A DNA stretch of 64,000 nucleotides, from assembly GCF_014023275.1 (NCBI RefSeq), contig NZ_CP054698.1, positions 3,410,001-3,474,000 on the forward strand, read 5' to 3'. Shown piece after piece: positions 19,519-28,183 of the stretch. Position 1 is the first letter of the stretch, and each line of letters begins with the position of its first letter. The notes beneath the pieces were generated by a model. That model was given only the letters and a program-made list of their open reading frames with translations. It was not told the origin of the DNA and did no database searches. The position numbers were made by a program, and so were the translations under genes. This stretch comes from Nostoc edaphicum CCNP1411. GTDB taxonomy: Bacteria; Cyanobacteriota; Cyanobacteriia; Cyanobacteriales; Nostocaceae.

Positions 19519-19724
19519 GTGTTATTAAATACATTTTCTCCACAAAATAATTAGCATACATTTATCTTATTTACAGATACTTACCTTATAATTAGCGGTT
19601 TTTATCAATATCAATCAGATACTAACTAGTGAAGTATAAATATTGTTATCATTTCATAAATTAGCTAGTTGATCTAAATACCACATTTAGTCAGCTAAAA
19701 AACTCAAGTCAGGAGGAATTTCCT

Positions 19725-20999
19725 TTGTCTCGTCGATATTTATTTACCTCCGAGTCAGTCACCGAAGGTCATCCAGATAAAATCTGCGATCAGATTTCTG
19801 ATACCATTCTGGATGCCCTACTGACACAAGACCCCAGCAGCCGTGTTGCCGCTGAAGTAGTAGTTAATACTGGTTTAGTGCTAATCACTGGTGAAATAAC
19901 CACCAAAGCCAACGTAAATTTCGTCAATCTCGCCCGCAAAAAAATTGCCGAAATTGGTTATACCAATGCTGACAATGGCTTTTCTGCTAACAGCACCAGT
20001 GTTCTACTGGCTTTAGACGAACAATCACCCGATATTGCCCAGGGCGTTAACACCGCTCAAGAAACCCGCCAGCAAGATAGTGATGAACTATTCGACAAAA
20101 TTGGTGCGGGCGATCAAGGTATAATGTTTGGTTTTGCCAGCAACGAAACACCAGAACTGATGCCCTTACCCATCAGTCTCGCTCACCGCATTGCTCGCCG
20201 ATTGGCAGCAGTCCGCAAAACAGGTGAATTGTCATACCTGCGTCCTGACGGCAAAACCCAAGTGACTGTGGCTTACGAAGATGGACGCCCTGTAGGTATT
20301 GATACTATTCTAATTTCCACCCAGCATACAGCTAGTATTGGGGAAATAACAGATGAGGCAGCTGTACAAGCCAAAATAAAACAAGACCTCTGGTCAGCAG
20401 TGGTCGAACCTGTTTTTGGCGATATTGACGTTAAGCCTAATCAGGAAACACGTTTTTTAGTCAACCCCACTGGCAAATTTGTCGTTGGTGGCCCTCAGGG
20501 AGATTCTGGTCTGACAGGACGGAAAATAATCGTTGATACCTACGGTGGTTATTCACGACATGGTGGCGGCGCTTTTTCCGGCAAAGACCCCACAAAGGTA
20601 GACCGTTCTGCTGCATACGCGGCTCGTTATGTCGCGAAAAATATTGTCGCTGCCGGGTTGGCAGAAAAAGTTGAAATCCAGCTATCTTATGCGATTGGCG
20701 TAGCGCGACCAACAAGTATCCTAGTCGATACCTTTGGCACCGGCAAAGTGGATGAAGAAACCTTACTAGAATTAATCAATCAGCACTTTGAACTGCGTCC
20801 GGCGGGGATTATCCATACCTTCAACTTACGCAACTTACCAAGTGAACGAGGCGGACGTTTTTATCAGGACGTCGCGGCTTACGGTCATTTTGGGCGGGCT
20901 GATTTAGACTTGCCTTGGGAACAGACCGATAAAGCCGAATTGTTGAAGCAAGCAGCAAATGAATCACTTTCGGCAGCAGTTGCTCAGGCACTAACCTAG
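19725..20999 (+). CDS. metK: S-adenosylmethionine synthase
   Basis: Makes S-adenosylmethionine from methionine and ATP. 424 residues, with [18 protein letters not shown] (catalytic His) at the N-terminus, [12 protein letters not shown] (about residue 126), and the phosphate loop [19 protein letters not shown] (about 285). The start is TTG at 19725: the Shine-Dalgarno AGGAGG at 19711-19716 is correctly spaced for it and no ATG is close by. The 264-base gap to prk contains a terminator, so metK has its own promoter. Confidence 0.97.
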   Translation: MSRRYLFTSESVTEGHPDKICDQISDTILDALLTQDPSSRVAAEVVVNTGLVLITGEITTKANVNFVNLARKKIAEIGYTNADNGFSANSTSVLLALDEQSPDIAQGVNTAQETRQQDSDELFDKIGAGDQGIMFGFASNETPELMPLPISLAHRIARRLAAVRKTGELSYLRPDGKTQVTVAYEDGRPVGIDTILISTQHTASIGEITDEAAVQAKIKQDLWSAVVEPVFGDIDVKPNQETRFLVNPTGKFVVGGPQGDSGLTGRKIIVDTYGGYSRHGGGAFSGKDPTKVDRSAAYAARYVAKNIVAAGLAEKVEIQLSYAIGVARPTSILVDTFGTGKVDEETLLELINQHFELRPAGIIHTFNLRNLPSERGGRFYQDVAAYGHFGRADLDLPWEQTDKAELLKQAANESLSAAVAQALT

Positions 21000-21602
21000 A
21001 CTTATACGCTACTACAAAAACTTAATTTATCTACGTGAGGGTATAGGCAACTTGATAAGTTACCAATATCCTCATTTTTGCAATTCGTCTGAATATTCAT
21101 CTGCGTTTCGGGTCTTTCACAAAGCCAATTCTTCCAACAAGAATCCTGAAAGCTAGTTTTAGGACAATACGCTTGGGTTAAGCAATAGCGAAACCCAACA
21201 AAGCCTTGATAATGTTGGGTTACTCTTTTCCTGTCGAAGACGCTACGCGAACGAGAAGCCCTTTCTCTACGAGACGCTCTGCGAAAGGGTCTACGTTCCT
21301 CAACCCAACCTACGCCAGGTTTAGTTTTTAGCCTTAAATAAACCGTATTGAGTTTTAAGAGAGCTTTTCAGAATATATTGTACTTTTATTAAGTGGATAT
21401 CGGCTCAATCCCAAATCCCAATAAGAAACCCCCTCCGCCTTCGTTATAGCAAAATAATTACAAGGCAGAGGGGTTTCATTGATCTTAATATTTTTTTAGA
21501 GGCAGATATTAGGGATAATGCTGGCAAAAAAACCAGTTTCTCTGATTTAAAACCCGCAAAAACCTATGTTGTGTTTATTTTAACCTGCCAACTTAGTTCA
21601 GC
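21000..21602. other. Convergent intergenic region with repeat and hairpins
   Basis: Contains a short interspersed repeat near 21236-21298 (GAAGACGCTACGCGAACGAG, then CCCTTTC...GAAAGGG hairpin with CTCTACGAGACGCTCTGCG). This CTACGAGACGCTACGCG-type repeat is common in Nostocales and recurs inside the esterase gene at 26616. No ORF of note. It separates metK and the convergent pentapeptide gene. Confidence 0.6.
21425..21477. terminator. Probable bidirectional terminator between metK and the pentapeptide gene
   Basis: GAAACCCCCTCCGCCTT pairs with AAGGCAGAGGGGTTTC in a 16-base-pair imperfect stem. The T-runs are weak on both sides. Its position between two convergent genes supports a shared terminator. 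Confidence 0.5.
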
Positions 21603-22058
21603 CTAGTCCCAATCGGGAATTTCGGCATCTTCTCCACCAATACCGATTCCAGTGTTAAATATTTCGGCATCAGTGAGATTGAGATCATTCATTGATGCTT
21701 TATACACATTAGAATCGTGAATCGTAGCGCGAGTAAAATTTACTCCGTTAAGATTTGTTTGCTTCAAATTCACATTGGTTACATAAGCGGATGTTAGATT
21801 AGCACCTGCCAAGTTTGCACCAGTTAAATCAGCACCTTCGAGGTTAGCTCCTACAAGGTTGGCTCCTTGGAGCTTCGAGCCTCTCAAGTCAGCACCAATT
21901 AGATGAGCGCCACTGAGGTTAGCTCCTGACAGATCACACTGGATACATTCCCCAGTTGAAAGCAGCTTTTGTAAGTCCTGCGGATTCTCGGCTCTAACCG
22001 AGCTAGTGAAAAATAGGGGAGTTGCTAAGGCCATGGCCGCTAATAGCTGGAGTTTCAT
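21603..22058 (-). CDS. Exported pentapeptide-repeat protein
   Basis: A 151-residue protein with an N-terminal signal peptide (MKLQLLAAMALATPLFFTSS to about residue 23). A run of pentapeptide A(D/N)LxX repeats follows (ANLSGAHLIGADLRG onwards), forming roughly four coils of right-handed quadrilateral beta-helix to about residue 115. Two Cys (GECIQCDLSG) sit just before the repeats. The end is acidic (GEDAEIPDWD). Such thylakoid-lumen or periplasmic proteins are numerous in cyanobacteria and their biochemical roles are largely unknown. Confidence 0.9.
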   Translation of the reverse strand: MKLQLLAAMALATPLFFTSSVRAENPQDLQKLLSTGECIQCDLSGANLSGAHLIGADLRGSKLQGANLVGANLEGADLTGANLAGANLTSAYVTNVNLKQTNLNGVNFTRATIHDSNVYKASMNDLNLTDAEIFNTGIGIGGEDAEIPDWD

Positions 22059-22341
22059 AATTTTCCCCCTTAAATAATCAAGTTGCGTCCGTTCTGTCCC
22101 TCACGATTCTATTATCTCACTAAATTTCGTAAGGTCAATCTATCTCCTGATAACTTAGTTGTGATATGAAACAAGAATAAAAATAATGTCACAAATGCTA
22201 TTGATTCTGATTTTGGCGATTTTTAGACGATAATTCGGCAAAAATTGCCAATATTAAATCACTATTAAATCTTTTTGAAAGCTTGTACAATTCGTCATAA
22301 TGCTGATTTTATAAGTATTTATACTTCTTAAATTATCTAAT

Positions 22342-23214
22342 TTAGCTTAAGTCTTCATAAAGAAATTCTCGCATATACTGATTAACCAATTCAGGCTGTT
22401 CTTGCTGTACCCAATGGCCACAATTAGGAATATACTTAAGTTGAAAATCTCTGACATAGGCTGCGGTGTCGTAGGTTAGTTCCTTGCCAAGTGCAGTGTC
22501 ATCTTCTCCCCAAATCATCAGTGTTGGCACTTCCAAAATACCCCAGTTTGGATTTAGAATTCTCTGTTGAAAAACATTGCGGTAGTAGTTCAACATTGCT
22601 GTAAGGGCACCGCGTTTGGCAGCAGCATCTTTATATGCGTCAATATCCGCTTTAGTGAAAGCACTCTTGTTAACTGCTGTACCTTTAAAAATTGTTTCAA
22701 TTGCTTGGTAGTCTGAAGATTGTAAGAATACTTCTGGTATCCACGGTAGTTGGAAGAGGAAGATATAGTAACTACGCTGCAACTGTTGAAGAGTGCGTAA
22801 GCCTTGACTAAATTTGGCAGGATGAGGAAGGTTAAGAATAATTAATCGCTCTACCATTTCGGGGTGAGTGTATGCAAAATTCCAAGCGATCGCACCACCC
22901 CAATCATGTCCAACTAAAACACATTTTTGGTATCCTAATCCTTTAATTACTCCCTCAACATCTTTGATAAATTCATCCATTACATAAGCTGATTGCTCAT
23001 TTGGTTTATCACTATCGTTGTAGCCACGCAAATCAATGGCGACGACTTTAAAATCTTGGGCAAACTCTGGTATTTGATGCCGCCAAGAGTACCAAAATTC
23101 AGGAAACCCGTGCAGCATCAACATTAAAGGGCCTTCACCTTGGGTAACGTAGTGTAGTTTTACCCCATTGCTAGTTATATATTCGTGTTTACAAGAACTT
23201 TCTATTAGAGACAT
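22342..23214 (-). CDS. Alpha/beta hydrolase, epoxide-hydrolase-like
   Basis: A 290-residue alpha/beta hydrolase. The oxyanion region HGFPEFWYSWRHQI and the nucleophile elbow VGHDWGG (Asp nucleophile, about residue 107) are those of soluble epoxide hydrolases and haloalkane dehalogenases. The acid is probably in WGEDDTAL (about 235) and the His in NCGHWVQQEQPE (about 266). The HGFPEFWYSW motif favours epoxide hydrolase over dehalogenase. Natural substrate unknown. It is a single gene with its own promoter region. Confidence 0.9.
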   Translation of the reverse strand: MSLIESSCKHEYITSNGVKLHYVTQGEGPLMLMLHGFPEFWYSWRHQIPEFAQDFKVVAIDLRGYNDSDKPNEQSAYVMDEFIKDVEGVIKGLGYQKCVLVGHDWGGAIAWNFAYTHPEMVERLIILNLPHPAKFSQGLRTLQQLQRSYYIFLFQLPWIPEVFLQSSDYQAIETIFKGTAVNKSAFTKADIDAYKDAAAKRGALTAMLNYYRNVFQQRILNPNWGILEVPTLMIWGEDDTALGKELTYDTAAYVRDFQLKYIPNCGHWVQQEQPELVNQYMREFLYEDLS

Positions 23215-23421
23215 AATTAATCCAAATTAAGCATTAAAAAATACTAAATAAGAATACTGTACTTAATAAGTGTAATATGATTTTAAGCAGACTCACATCT
23301 ATTAAAAGACAGTATTACGATAGTGATTTTTTGCAAAAAGTTAGACAATTTGCCCTGAGATAGATGTGAATCGTGAGTAAATTTTGGTAAAAGGTAGACA
23401 TTATAATTCTCCCCAACTACC

Positions 23422-24240
23422 ATGACACAACAGTTGACAAACCATGCTTCATTGTGGGTTGAGCGACTGGGACGATTTGGCTATGTTTCCAAGGGAGTCG
23501 TTTACGGTATAGTTGGACTACTGGCGGCACAGGTGGCTTTTGGCACGGGTGGTAAAACAACTGATACCCAAGGCGCTCTCCAAACAATCGTCAACCAGCC
23601 ATTTGGTAAATTTTTGCTGGCTTTAGTTGCAATTGGCTTGATTGGATACGTAATCTGGCGTTTTGTACAGGCAATTAAAGACCCAGAAAATAAAGGTAAT
23701 GATGCCAAAGGTTTGGCAGTGCGAATTGGTTACGCAGTTAATGGCTTGATTTATGCAAGTTTAGCCTTAAGTGCTGTGCAAATCGTTATGGGTACAGGCA
23801 GCGCTAAAAATAGTAGTGATTCTACTGAAAACTGGACAGCACGTTTGCTTTCTCAACCCTTTGGTCAATGGTTAGTTGGAACTGTGGGGGTATTGATAAT
23901 TGCTCTAGGTTTTTATCAGTTTTATCAAGCTTTTAGCGCTAAATTTCGTAAAGAACTGAATTTAACTGAGTTAAGCAACAAAGAAGCCCAATGGGTAATG
24001 AGGATTTCCAGATTTGGTTTAGCGGCACGGGGTATAGTATTTTGTATTATCGGTTGGTTTTTAATCGAAGCAGCAAGACAGTCGAACGCCGCTACAGCAG
24101 AAGGTTTGGATGAAGTATTACAGACGTTAGCGCAACAGCCGAATGGAGCATGGCTTTTGGGTATTGTGGCGTTAGGTTTGGTTGCCTATGGAATTTACAC
24201 AATAATACAAGCGCGGTATCGTCGGGTAGTCAATGTTTAG
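23422..24240 (+). CDS. DUF1206 integral membrane protein
   Basis: A 272-residue membrane protein made of three tandem DUF1206 units, each with two transmembrane helices and the pattern R(F/L)G(Y/L)xxxGxVYxxxG, starting near residues 15, 100 and 190 (RLGRFGYVSKGVVYGIVG, VRIGYAVNGLIYASLAL, SRFGLAARGIVFCIIGW). Function unknown. It starts a run of same-strand genes, with the next 33 bases downstream. Confidence 0.92.
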   Translation: MTQQLTNHASLWVERLGRFGYVSKGVVYGIVGLLAAQVAFGTGGKTTDTQGALQTIVNQPFGKFLLALVAIGLIGYVIWRFVQAIKDPENKGNDAKGLAVRIGYAVNGLIYASLALSAVQIVMGTGSAKNSSDSTENWTARLLSQPFGQWLVGTVGVLIIALGFYQFYQAFSAKFRKELNLTELSNKEAQWVMRISRFGLAARGIVFCIIGWFLIEAARQSNAATAEGLDEVLQTLAQQPNGAWLLGIVALGLVAYGIYTIIQARYRRVVNV

Positions 24241-24273
24241 ATGGTGCAGTAGCGAGAATTTTAATTTATAGAA

Positions 24274-25428
24274 ATGGCAATAATCGAAACTCGTGGTATC
24301 TGGCTGACCACTACTGATAGTAAAGTTCTCAGGTCAAAGGAACGCATTGCCAAGGCGATGGATTTCCTGGCTGAGACGGGATTTAATGTGGTGTTTCCAG
24401 TTGTTTGGAACAAGGCAGTAACTTTGTATCCTAGTCAAACAATGCGGCAGACTTTTGGAGTCGAAATTGACCCGCTATCTGTAGGTCGTGACCCTTTAGA
24501 AGAGGTGGTGGTTGAGGCGCGGCTAGTTGGGTTGAAAGTTATTCCTTGGTTTGAATACGGCTTTGCTAGTTCTTACAATTTGAATGGTGGTTTACTTTTA
24601 CAGAAAAAACCGGAATGGTCTGCGCGTGATTGTAATGGTAACTTACTGAAGAAAAATGGCTTTGAGTGGTTGAATGCACTCGACTCACAGGTGCAGGAAT
24701 TTTTGTTGAACTTGGTGCTGGAAGTTGTAAAGAATTATGATGTGGATGGTGTTCAAGGTGACGATCGCTTTCCTGCATTTCCCTCTGAAGGTGGCTATGA
24801 TGAGGGTACTGTCACCCGCTATCGTCAACAATTTAATTGCAATCCGCCACAAAATTCCAAGGATAGGCAATGGTTACAGTGGCGTGCAGATATTCTGACT
24901 AACTTCTTGGCGCGTCTCTACCGGGAGGTGAAAGCGGTGAATCCTAACTTGCTAGTAGCGATCGCACCTAATATCTATGATTGGGCATTTCAGGAATATC
25001 TGCAAGACTCGCCTGCATGGCTGAAGCGGGGAATAGTTGATATGATTCAGCCGCAGATTTATCGTCGTGACTTTGGGAGTTATTCTGCGATCGCTGATAA
25101 ACTGGTAAACCAGCAGTTCACAGATGCAACACTGCCGAAGTTAGCACCGGGAATATTGATGAAACTTGGCTCTTACTGCATTAGTCCAGAATATCTTGTG
25201 CAGGCAATCGAATACAATCGCCAACTGGGCATTCAAGGAGAAGTATTCTTTTTTTACGAGGGTTTGCGCGAAAATAATAATACCCTAGCTAAAGTTTTGC
25301 GAAATGGGCCTTATGCTAAATCTGCATCATTTCCCACTCTGTCAGATTTGAGTGCGGGTGGTGTGAGTCACAAGAGGACATCTTCTATTTGGTCAGGGGT
25401 GAAAAGGGTGTTAAAAAAGATTTTTTAA
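24274..25428 (+). CDS. Family 10 glycosylhydrolase-like (GHL10) protein
   Basis: A 384-residue protein with the GHL10 (DUF187-type) TIM-barrel pattern: RGIWLTTTDSKVL at the start, AMDFLAETGFNVVFPVVWN, LVGLKVIPWFEYGF and NYDVDGVQGDDRFPAFPSE with conserved acidic residues. WLKRGIVDMIQPQIYRRDF near residue 265 fits the later barrel strands. No signal peptide is evident. Members are thought to act on bacterial glycans. The C-terminal 40 residues are basic. It follows the DUF1206 gene by 33 bases and precedes a DUF2358 gene by 12, suggesting an operon. Confidence 0.85.
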   Translation: MAIIETRGIWLTTTDSKVLRSKERIAKAMDFLAETGFNVVFPVVWNKAVTLYPSQTMRQTFGVEIDPLSVGRDPLEEVVVEARLVGLKVIPWFEYGFASSYNLNGGLLLQKKPEWSARDCNGNLLKKNGFEWLNALDSQVQEFLLNLVLEVVKNYDVDGVQGDDRFPAFPSEGGYDEGTVTRYRQQFNCNPPQNSKDRQWLQWRADILTNFLARLYREVKAVNPNLLVAIAPNIYDWAFQEYLQDSPAWLKRGIVDMIQPQIYRRDFGSYSAIADKLVNQQFTDATLPKLAPGILMKLGSYCISPEYLVQAIEYNRQLGIQGEVFFFYEGLRENNNTLAKVLRNGPYAKSASFPTLSDLSAGGVSHKRTSSIWSGVKRVLKKIF

Positions 25429-25440
25429 GGGAAAAGGCGC

Positions 25441-25860
25441 GTGGAATCTCAATTGCCAGTGGAGCGGATAATTAAGACTTTAAAAGAGGATTTACCGACA
25501 CTTTTTGAAAAAGATATTTCATATCAAATTTATACACAGGATATCTATTTTAAAGATCCGGTGAATACATTCAAATACAAATTTAACTATCGGATTATAT
25601 TTTGGACTTTGCGATTTCACGCTCGGCTATTTTTTACCCAAATTTACTTTGATGTCCATGAGGTTTATCAGTCAGCCGAAGACACGATTTTAGCAAAGTG
25701 GACAGTGCGGGGAGTGTTGCGGGTTCCTTGGAAAGCTGGTTTGCTTTTTAATGGGTACTCAACGTATAAATTCAACCAAGACAATTTGATATACGAGCAT
25801 ATAGACACTTGGGATAGAAAACCAGGGGAGATTTTACGGCAGTTTTGGCAAAGGGGATAA
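25441..25860 (+). CDS. DUF2358 domain protein
   Basis: A 139-residue protein of the DUF2358 family found in cyanobacteria and plastids, with an NTF2-like layout (LKEDLPTLFEKDISYQIYT, IYFKDPVNTFKYKFNYR, HIDTWDRKP). The start is GTG at 25441, 12 bases after the glycosylhydrolase stop, with no better ATG in frame. Function unknown. Probably co-transcribed with the two genes before it. Confidence 0.85.
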   Translation: MESQLPVERIIKTLKEDLPTLFEKDISYQIYTQDIYFKDPVNTFKYKFNYRIIFWTLRFHARLFFTQIYFDVHEVYQSAEDTILAKWTVRGVLRVPWKAGLLFNGYSTYKFNQDNLIYEHIDTWDRKPGEILRQFWQRG

Positions 25861-25931
25861 AACCTATAGGATAGCCATTTATGGTATAGAAATGTATAGA
25901 AACTTGTAAAAATATAAAATATAGTTGTTAA

Positions 25932-26702
25932 ATGCACACATTTCTAGCTTCTTCCTCAATGCAGCTGTCCGCACCACCAAATCACTTGCAGCCTATGAAG
26001 ATTGTCGCACTGGGGGACAGCTTAATTTATGGATTCGGTGATCCGGAAAAAGGAGGCTGGATTGAGCAACTAAGGCGGTGGTGGATGTTGCCGGATAGTG
26101 ATGGTCATATTCTTTATAATTTAGGGGTAAGAGGCGATCGCACGCAACAAGTAGCACAAAGGCTAGAAGTTGAATTTCGCCACCGGGGTGAACTGCGAAA
26201 TCGTGTTCCCGACTTGATTATTTTATCAGTAGGCGTGAATGACTCAGCGCGGTTGGCGCGTCCCGATGGTCGAAGTTACACAGACTTTACATTGTTTGAA
26301 AAGGAAATTGCTTCTCTGCTAGATTTAGCACAGCAACTCTGTCCTGTGTTATTTGTGGGCATGGTGCCAGTAAATGAAGCCAAGATGCCATTTTTAGATT
26401 GTTTTTACTATAATCATGCCGACCAGTACCGCTACAAAGAAGCAACTCGAATTGCTTGCACAAAACGGCAGATTCCCTATTTAGATATTTTTGAGCAATG
26501 GATGGAACGCGGTGAAACTTGGCGGCTCAAACGCTTGAGTGAAGATGGACTTCATCCTAATACAATAGGTTATCAAGCTTTGTTAGAGGATGTAATCAAT
26601 TGGGATGCTATGCCGCCTTCTCTACGAGATGCTACGCGAAAAGTGGGTTTTGCCAACGCAGTTCACCATTCTCAATTTGATTATCGGCTTAAACCATCCT
26701 AA
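25932..26702 (+). CDS. SGNH/GDSL-type esterase or lipase
   Basis: Contains the SGNH blocks: nucleophile Ser in VALGDSLIYGFG, Gly in NLGVRGDRTQQVAQRL, Asn in ILSVGVNDSARL and the Asp-x-x-His pair in DGLHPNTIGYQAL. The second ATG (25995, MKIVALGDSL) is a better start than the first because the GDS block is normally near the N-terminus. The last 25 residues (PPSLRDATRKVGFANAVHH) are encoded partly by a CTCTACGAGATGCTACGCG-type interspersed repeat, so the tail is probably an acquired addition. Substrate unknown. Confidence 0.88.
   Translation: MHTFLASSSMQLSAPPNHLQPMKIVALGDSLIYGFGDPEKGGWIEQLRRWWMLPDSDGHILYNLGVRGDRTQQVAQRLEVEFRHRGELRNRVPDLIILSVGVNDSARLARPDGRSYTDFTLFEKEIASLLDLAQQLCPVLFVGMVPVNEAKMPFLDCFYYNHADQYRYKEATRIACTKRQIPYLDIFEQWMERGETWRLKRLSEDGLHPNTIGYQALLEDVINWDAMPPSLRDATRKVGFANAVHHSQFDYRLKPS
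26616..26637. repeat. Interspersed CTACGAGATGCTACGCG-type repeat inside a coding region
   Basis: TCTCTACGAGATGCTACGCG, continuing GAAA, matches the intergenic repeat at 21262-21284 except for a few bases. It is read in frame as SLRDATRK in the esterase tail. Confidence 0.6.
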
Positions 26703-26849
26703 TAATTAATATAGATGTGTTGGTGCTTTGAGGCTAGCCAAGATTCTCATATTTGCCATCGTGGTAAAAAGCACCACAATTTTCCTAAATTTTTAATGAA
26801 AGCGAATCTAACATCCATTTATAAAAACTCCAACTTCTCTCTTCTTTAT

Positions 26850-26925
26850 TACTCCCAACTCCTAACTCCCAACTCCTAACTCCCAACTCCTAACTCAGCA
26901 CTCAGCACTCCCAACTCAGCACTCC
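26850..26925. repeat. STRR array (CCCAACTCCTAACT, then CAGCACT units)
   Basis: Tandem copies of ACTCCCAACTCCTA followed by CAGCACT heptamers. The array ends two bases before the ATG of the next gene, so the usual ribosome-binding region consists of repeat sequence. Confidence 0.85.
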
Positions 26926-26926
26926 T

Positions 26927-27361
26927 ATGACACCAACTTTATTTGGTCGCTGGCAAACTCGATTATTATTACTTGCAACTGTAGGTGTACTCGTATCTTT
27001 GCCTTTTGTAATGGGTTGGATTGGTCCTGGTGCTAACTCAGTTTCTTTTTGGATACTTGCTTATGTCGCCATCTTTGGCATAGGTTGGGATGTGCTTTAT
27101 GACTATCTGCAAAAATCACGCTGGGATAGAGATTGGCCCGCAGTTTATCAACTCTTAGCTGGTATATGGGAATTGGTGTTTGTGTTTTGTGGAGTTAAAC
27201 TGTTTGGCTTTTTACCAATACCTTTACGGAAAGAGGAACTGTCGCCAGGAGCTTTTTTACTGCACTATAGCATCGTGTGGTTAGCAGTTTTTATTACTTC
27301 CCAAAGCTTAATGCGAATTATCTTCCCCCGTTGGCGTTTCCGGGGTGGAGAATGGTTGTAA
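26927..27361 (+). CDS. Small integral membrane protein of unknown function
   Basis: A 144-residue hydrophobic protein with about four predicted transmembrane segments (LLLLATVGVLVSLPFVMGW, SFWILAYVAIFGIGWDVLY, WELVFVFCGVKLFGFLPI, FLLHYSIVWLAVFITSQSL). The loop YDYLQKSRWDRDWPAVYQLL is conserved-looking, and the end is FPRWRFRGGEWL. No known motif. The start has no Shine-Dalgarno because the STRR array directly precedes it. A dispersed repeat follows the gene. Confidence 0.75.
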   Translation: MTPTLFGRWQTRLLLLATVGVLVSLPFVMGWIGPGANSVSFWILAYVAIFGIGWDVLYDYLQKSRWDRDWPAVYQLLAGIWELVFVFCGVKLFGFLPIPLRKEELSPGAFLLHYSIVWLAVFITSQSLMRIIFPRWRFRGGEWL

Positions 27362-27394
27362 TACATTAGATACTCGAAACTAATTTAATCTTGA

Positions 27395-27803
27395 AGAAGA
27401 ATTCAGAAGTCAGAATTCAGGAGTCAGAATAAATCAGTCGGGGATTCAGACCCGCGACTTTCTTGTTGACACCAAATCTACGATTTGGTCGGGGTCTTAG
27501 AGGATGTTCGAAAAGTATTTTTGGTAACATCTAAGTCTCGGAAACCTAACCCCTCTAGCCCCCCTTCCCTACAAGGGAATGGGGGTTTCAAAGCCTCTCT
27601 CCGAAACGGAGAGAGGTTTGGAGAGGGGTTTCTAGTATACTTTGCGACTTTTCAAACAACCTCTTAAACCCGGTTATTCAGACGCGACGCTCGAATACTC
27701 GCTACCGCTGCGCTATCGATGACTCGCTAACGCTGCGCTATCCGCCAGTCATACAGAATACCCAACTGAATTCTGACTCCTGACTCCTGAATTATGTTCG
27801 ATA
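27395..27803. repeat. Dispersed intergenic repeat (copy 2), enlarged by a nested MITE and extra segment
   Basis: Same outer arms and stems as the copy at 7990: AGTCGGGG...CCCGCGACT at 27436-27459 and ACCAAATC/GATTTGGT around 27472-27488. It is interrupted at 27498-27666 by a 166-base inverted-repeat element. Near 27685-27742 it carries an extra piece made of two ACTCGCTA(A)CGCTGCGCTAT-like units not present in the other copies. Confidence 0.75.
27498..27666. mobile_element. MITE with 18-base terminal inverted repeats, nested in the copy-2 repeat
   Basis: Ends AGAGGATGTTCGAAAAGT and ACTTTTCAAACAACCTCT are inverted repeats with two mismatches. Flanks (CTT at left, TAA at right) fit insertion at a TA-containing site, as for IS630/Tc1-type elements. 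Inside are two further hairpins (CCCCCTTCCC...GGGAATGGGGG and CCTCTCTCC...GGAGAGAGG). No coding capacity. Confidence 0.7.
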
Positions 27804-28183
27804 AATTACAGCAATTTCAGGTAATTAAACCATAGTGTAGGGACGCAGATATATCTCTCTACAGCAGATTGTGGTTCAAATAGATGAAAAAGTTTATAAA
27901 TCGCAATTTAACAAATCATAAAAAATCATATATGGCGGTTTGATTTTGGATGCAATATGTTGTATTGACGTACAGTTGTGTGCGTTCTTAAGAAGAACAT
28001 AACAGATTACTACAACTTTGGAAACCAAAGCAACGCATTGCCTCTTGTATCTCATCAAATTAAAAACAGCTATCTTCTGTTCTCAAAATTGGGACTTGTG
28101 TTGATGTATTAATGAGAAAAACAGGACAAGTTTTGGAGTCTGGAGCAATTCTTCAATGCAGAGACGCAAATTAAGGAGATGCA
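27804..28183. other. Intergenic region upstream of the first antiporter
   Basis: About 380 AT-rich bases without an ORF. AAGGAG at 28172-28177 is the ribosome-binding site for the antiporter. GAGACGC half-hairpin motifs occur near 28160 but no partner is close. No other structure seen. Confidence 0.4.
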
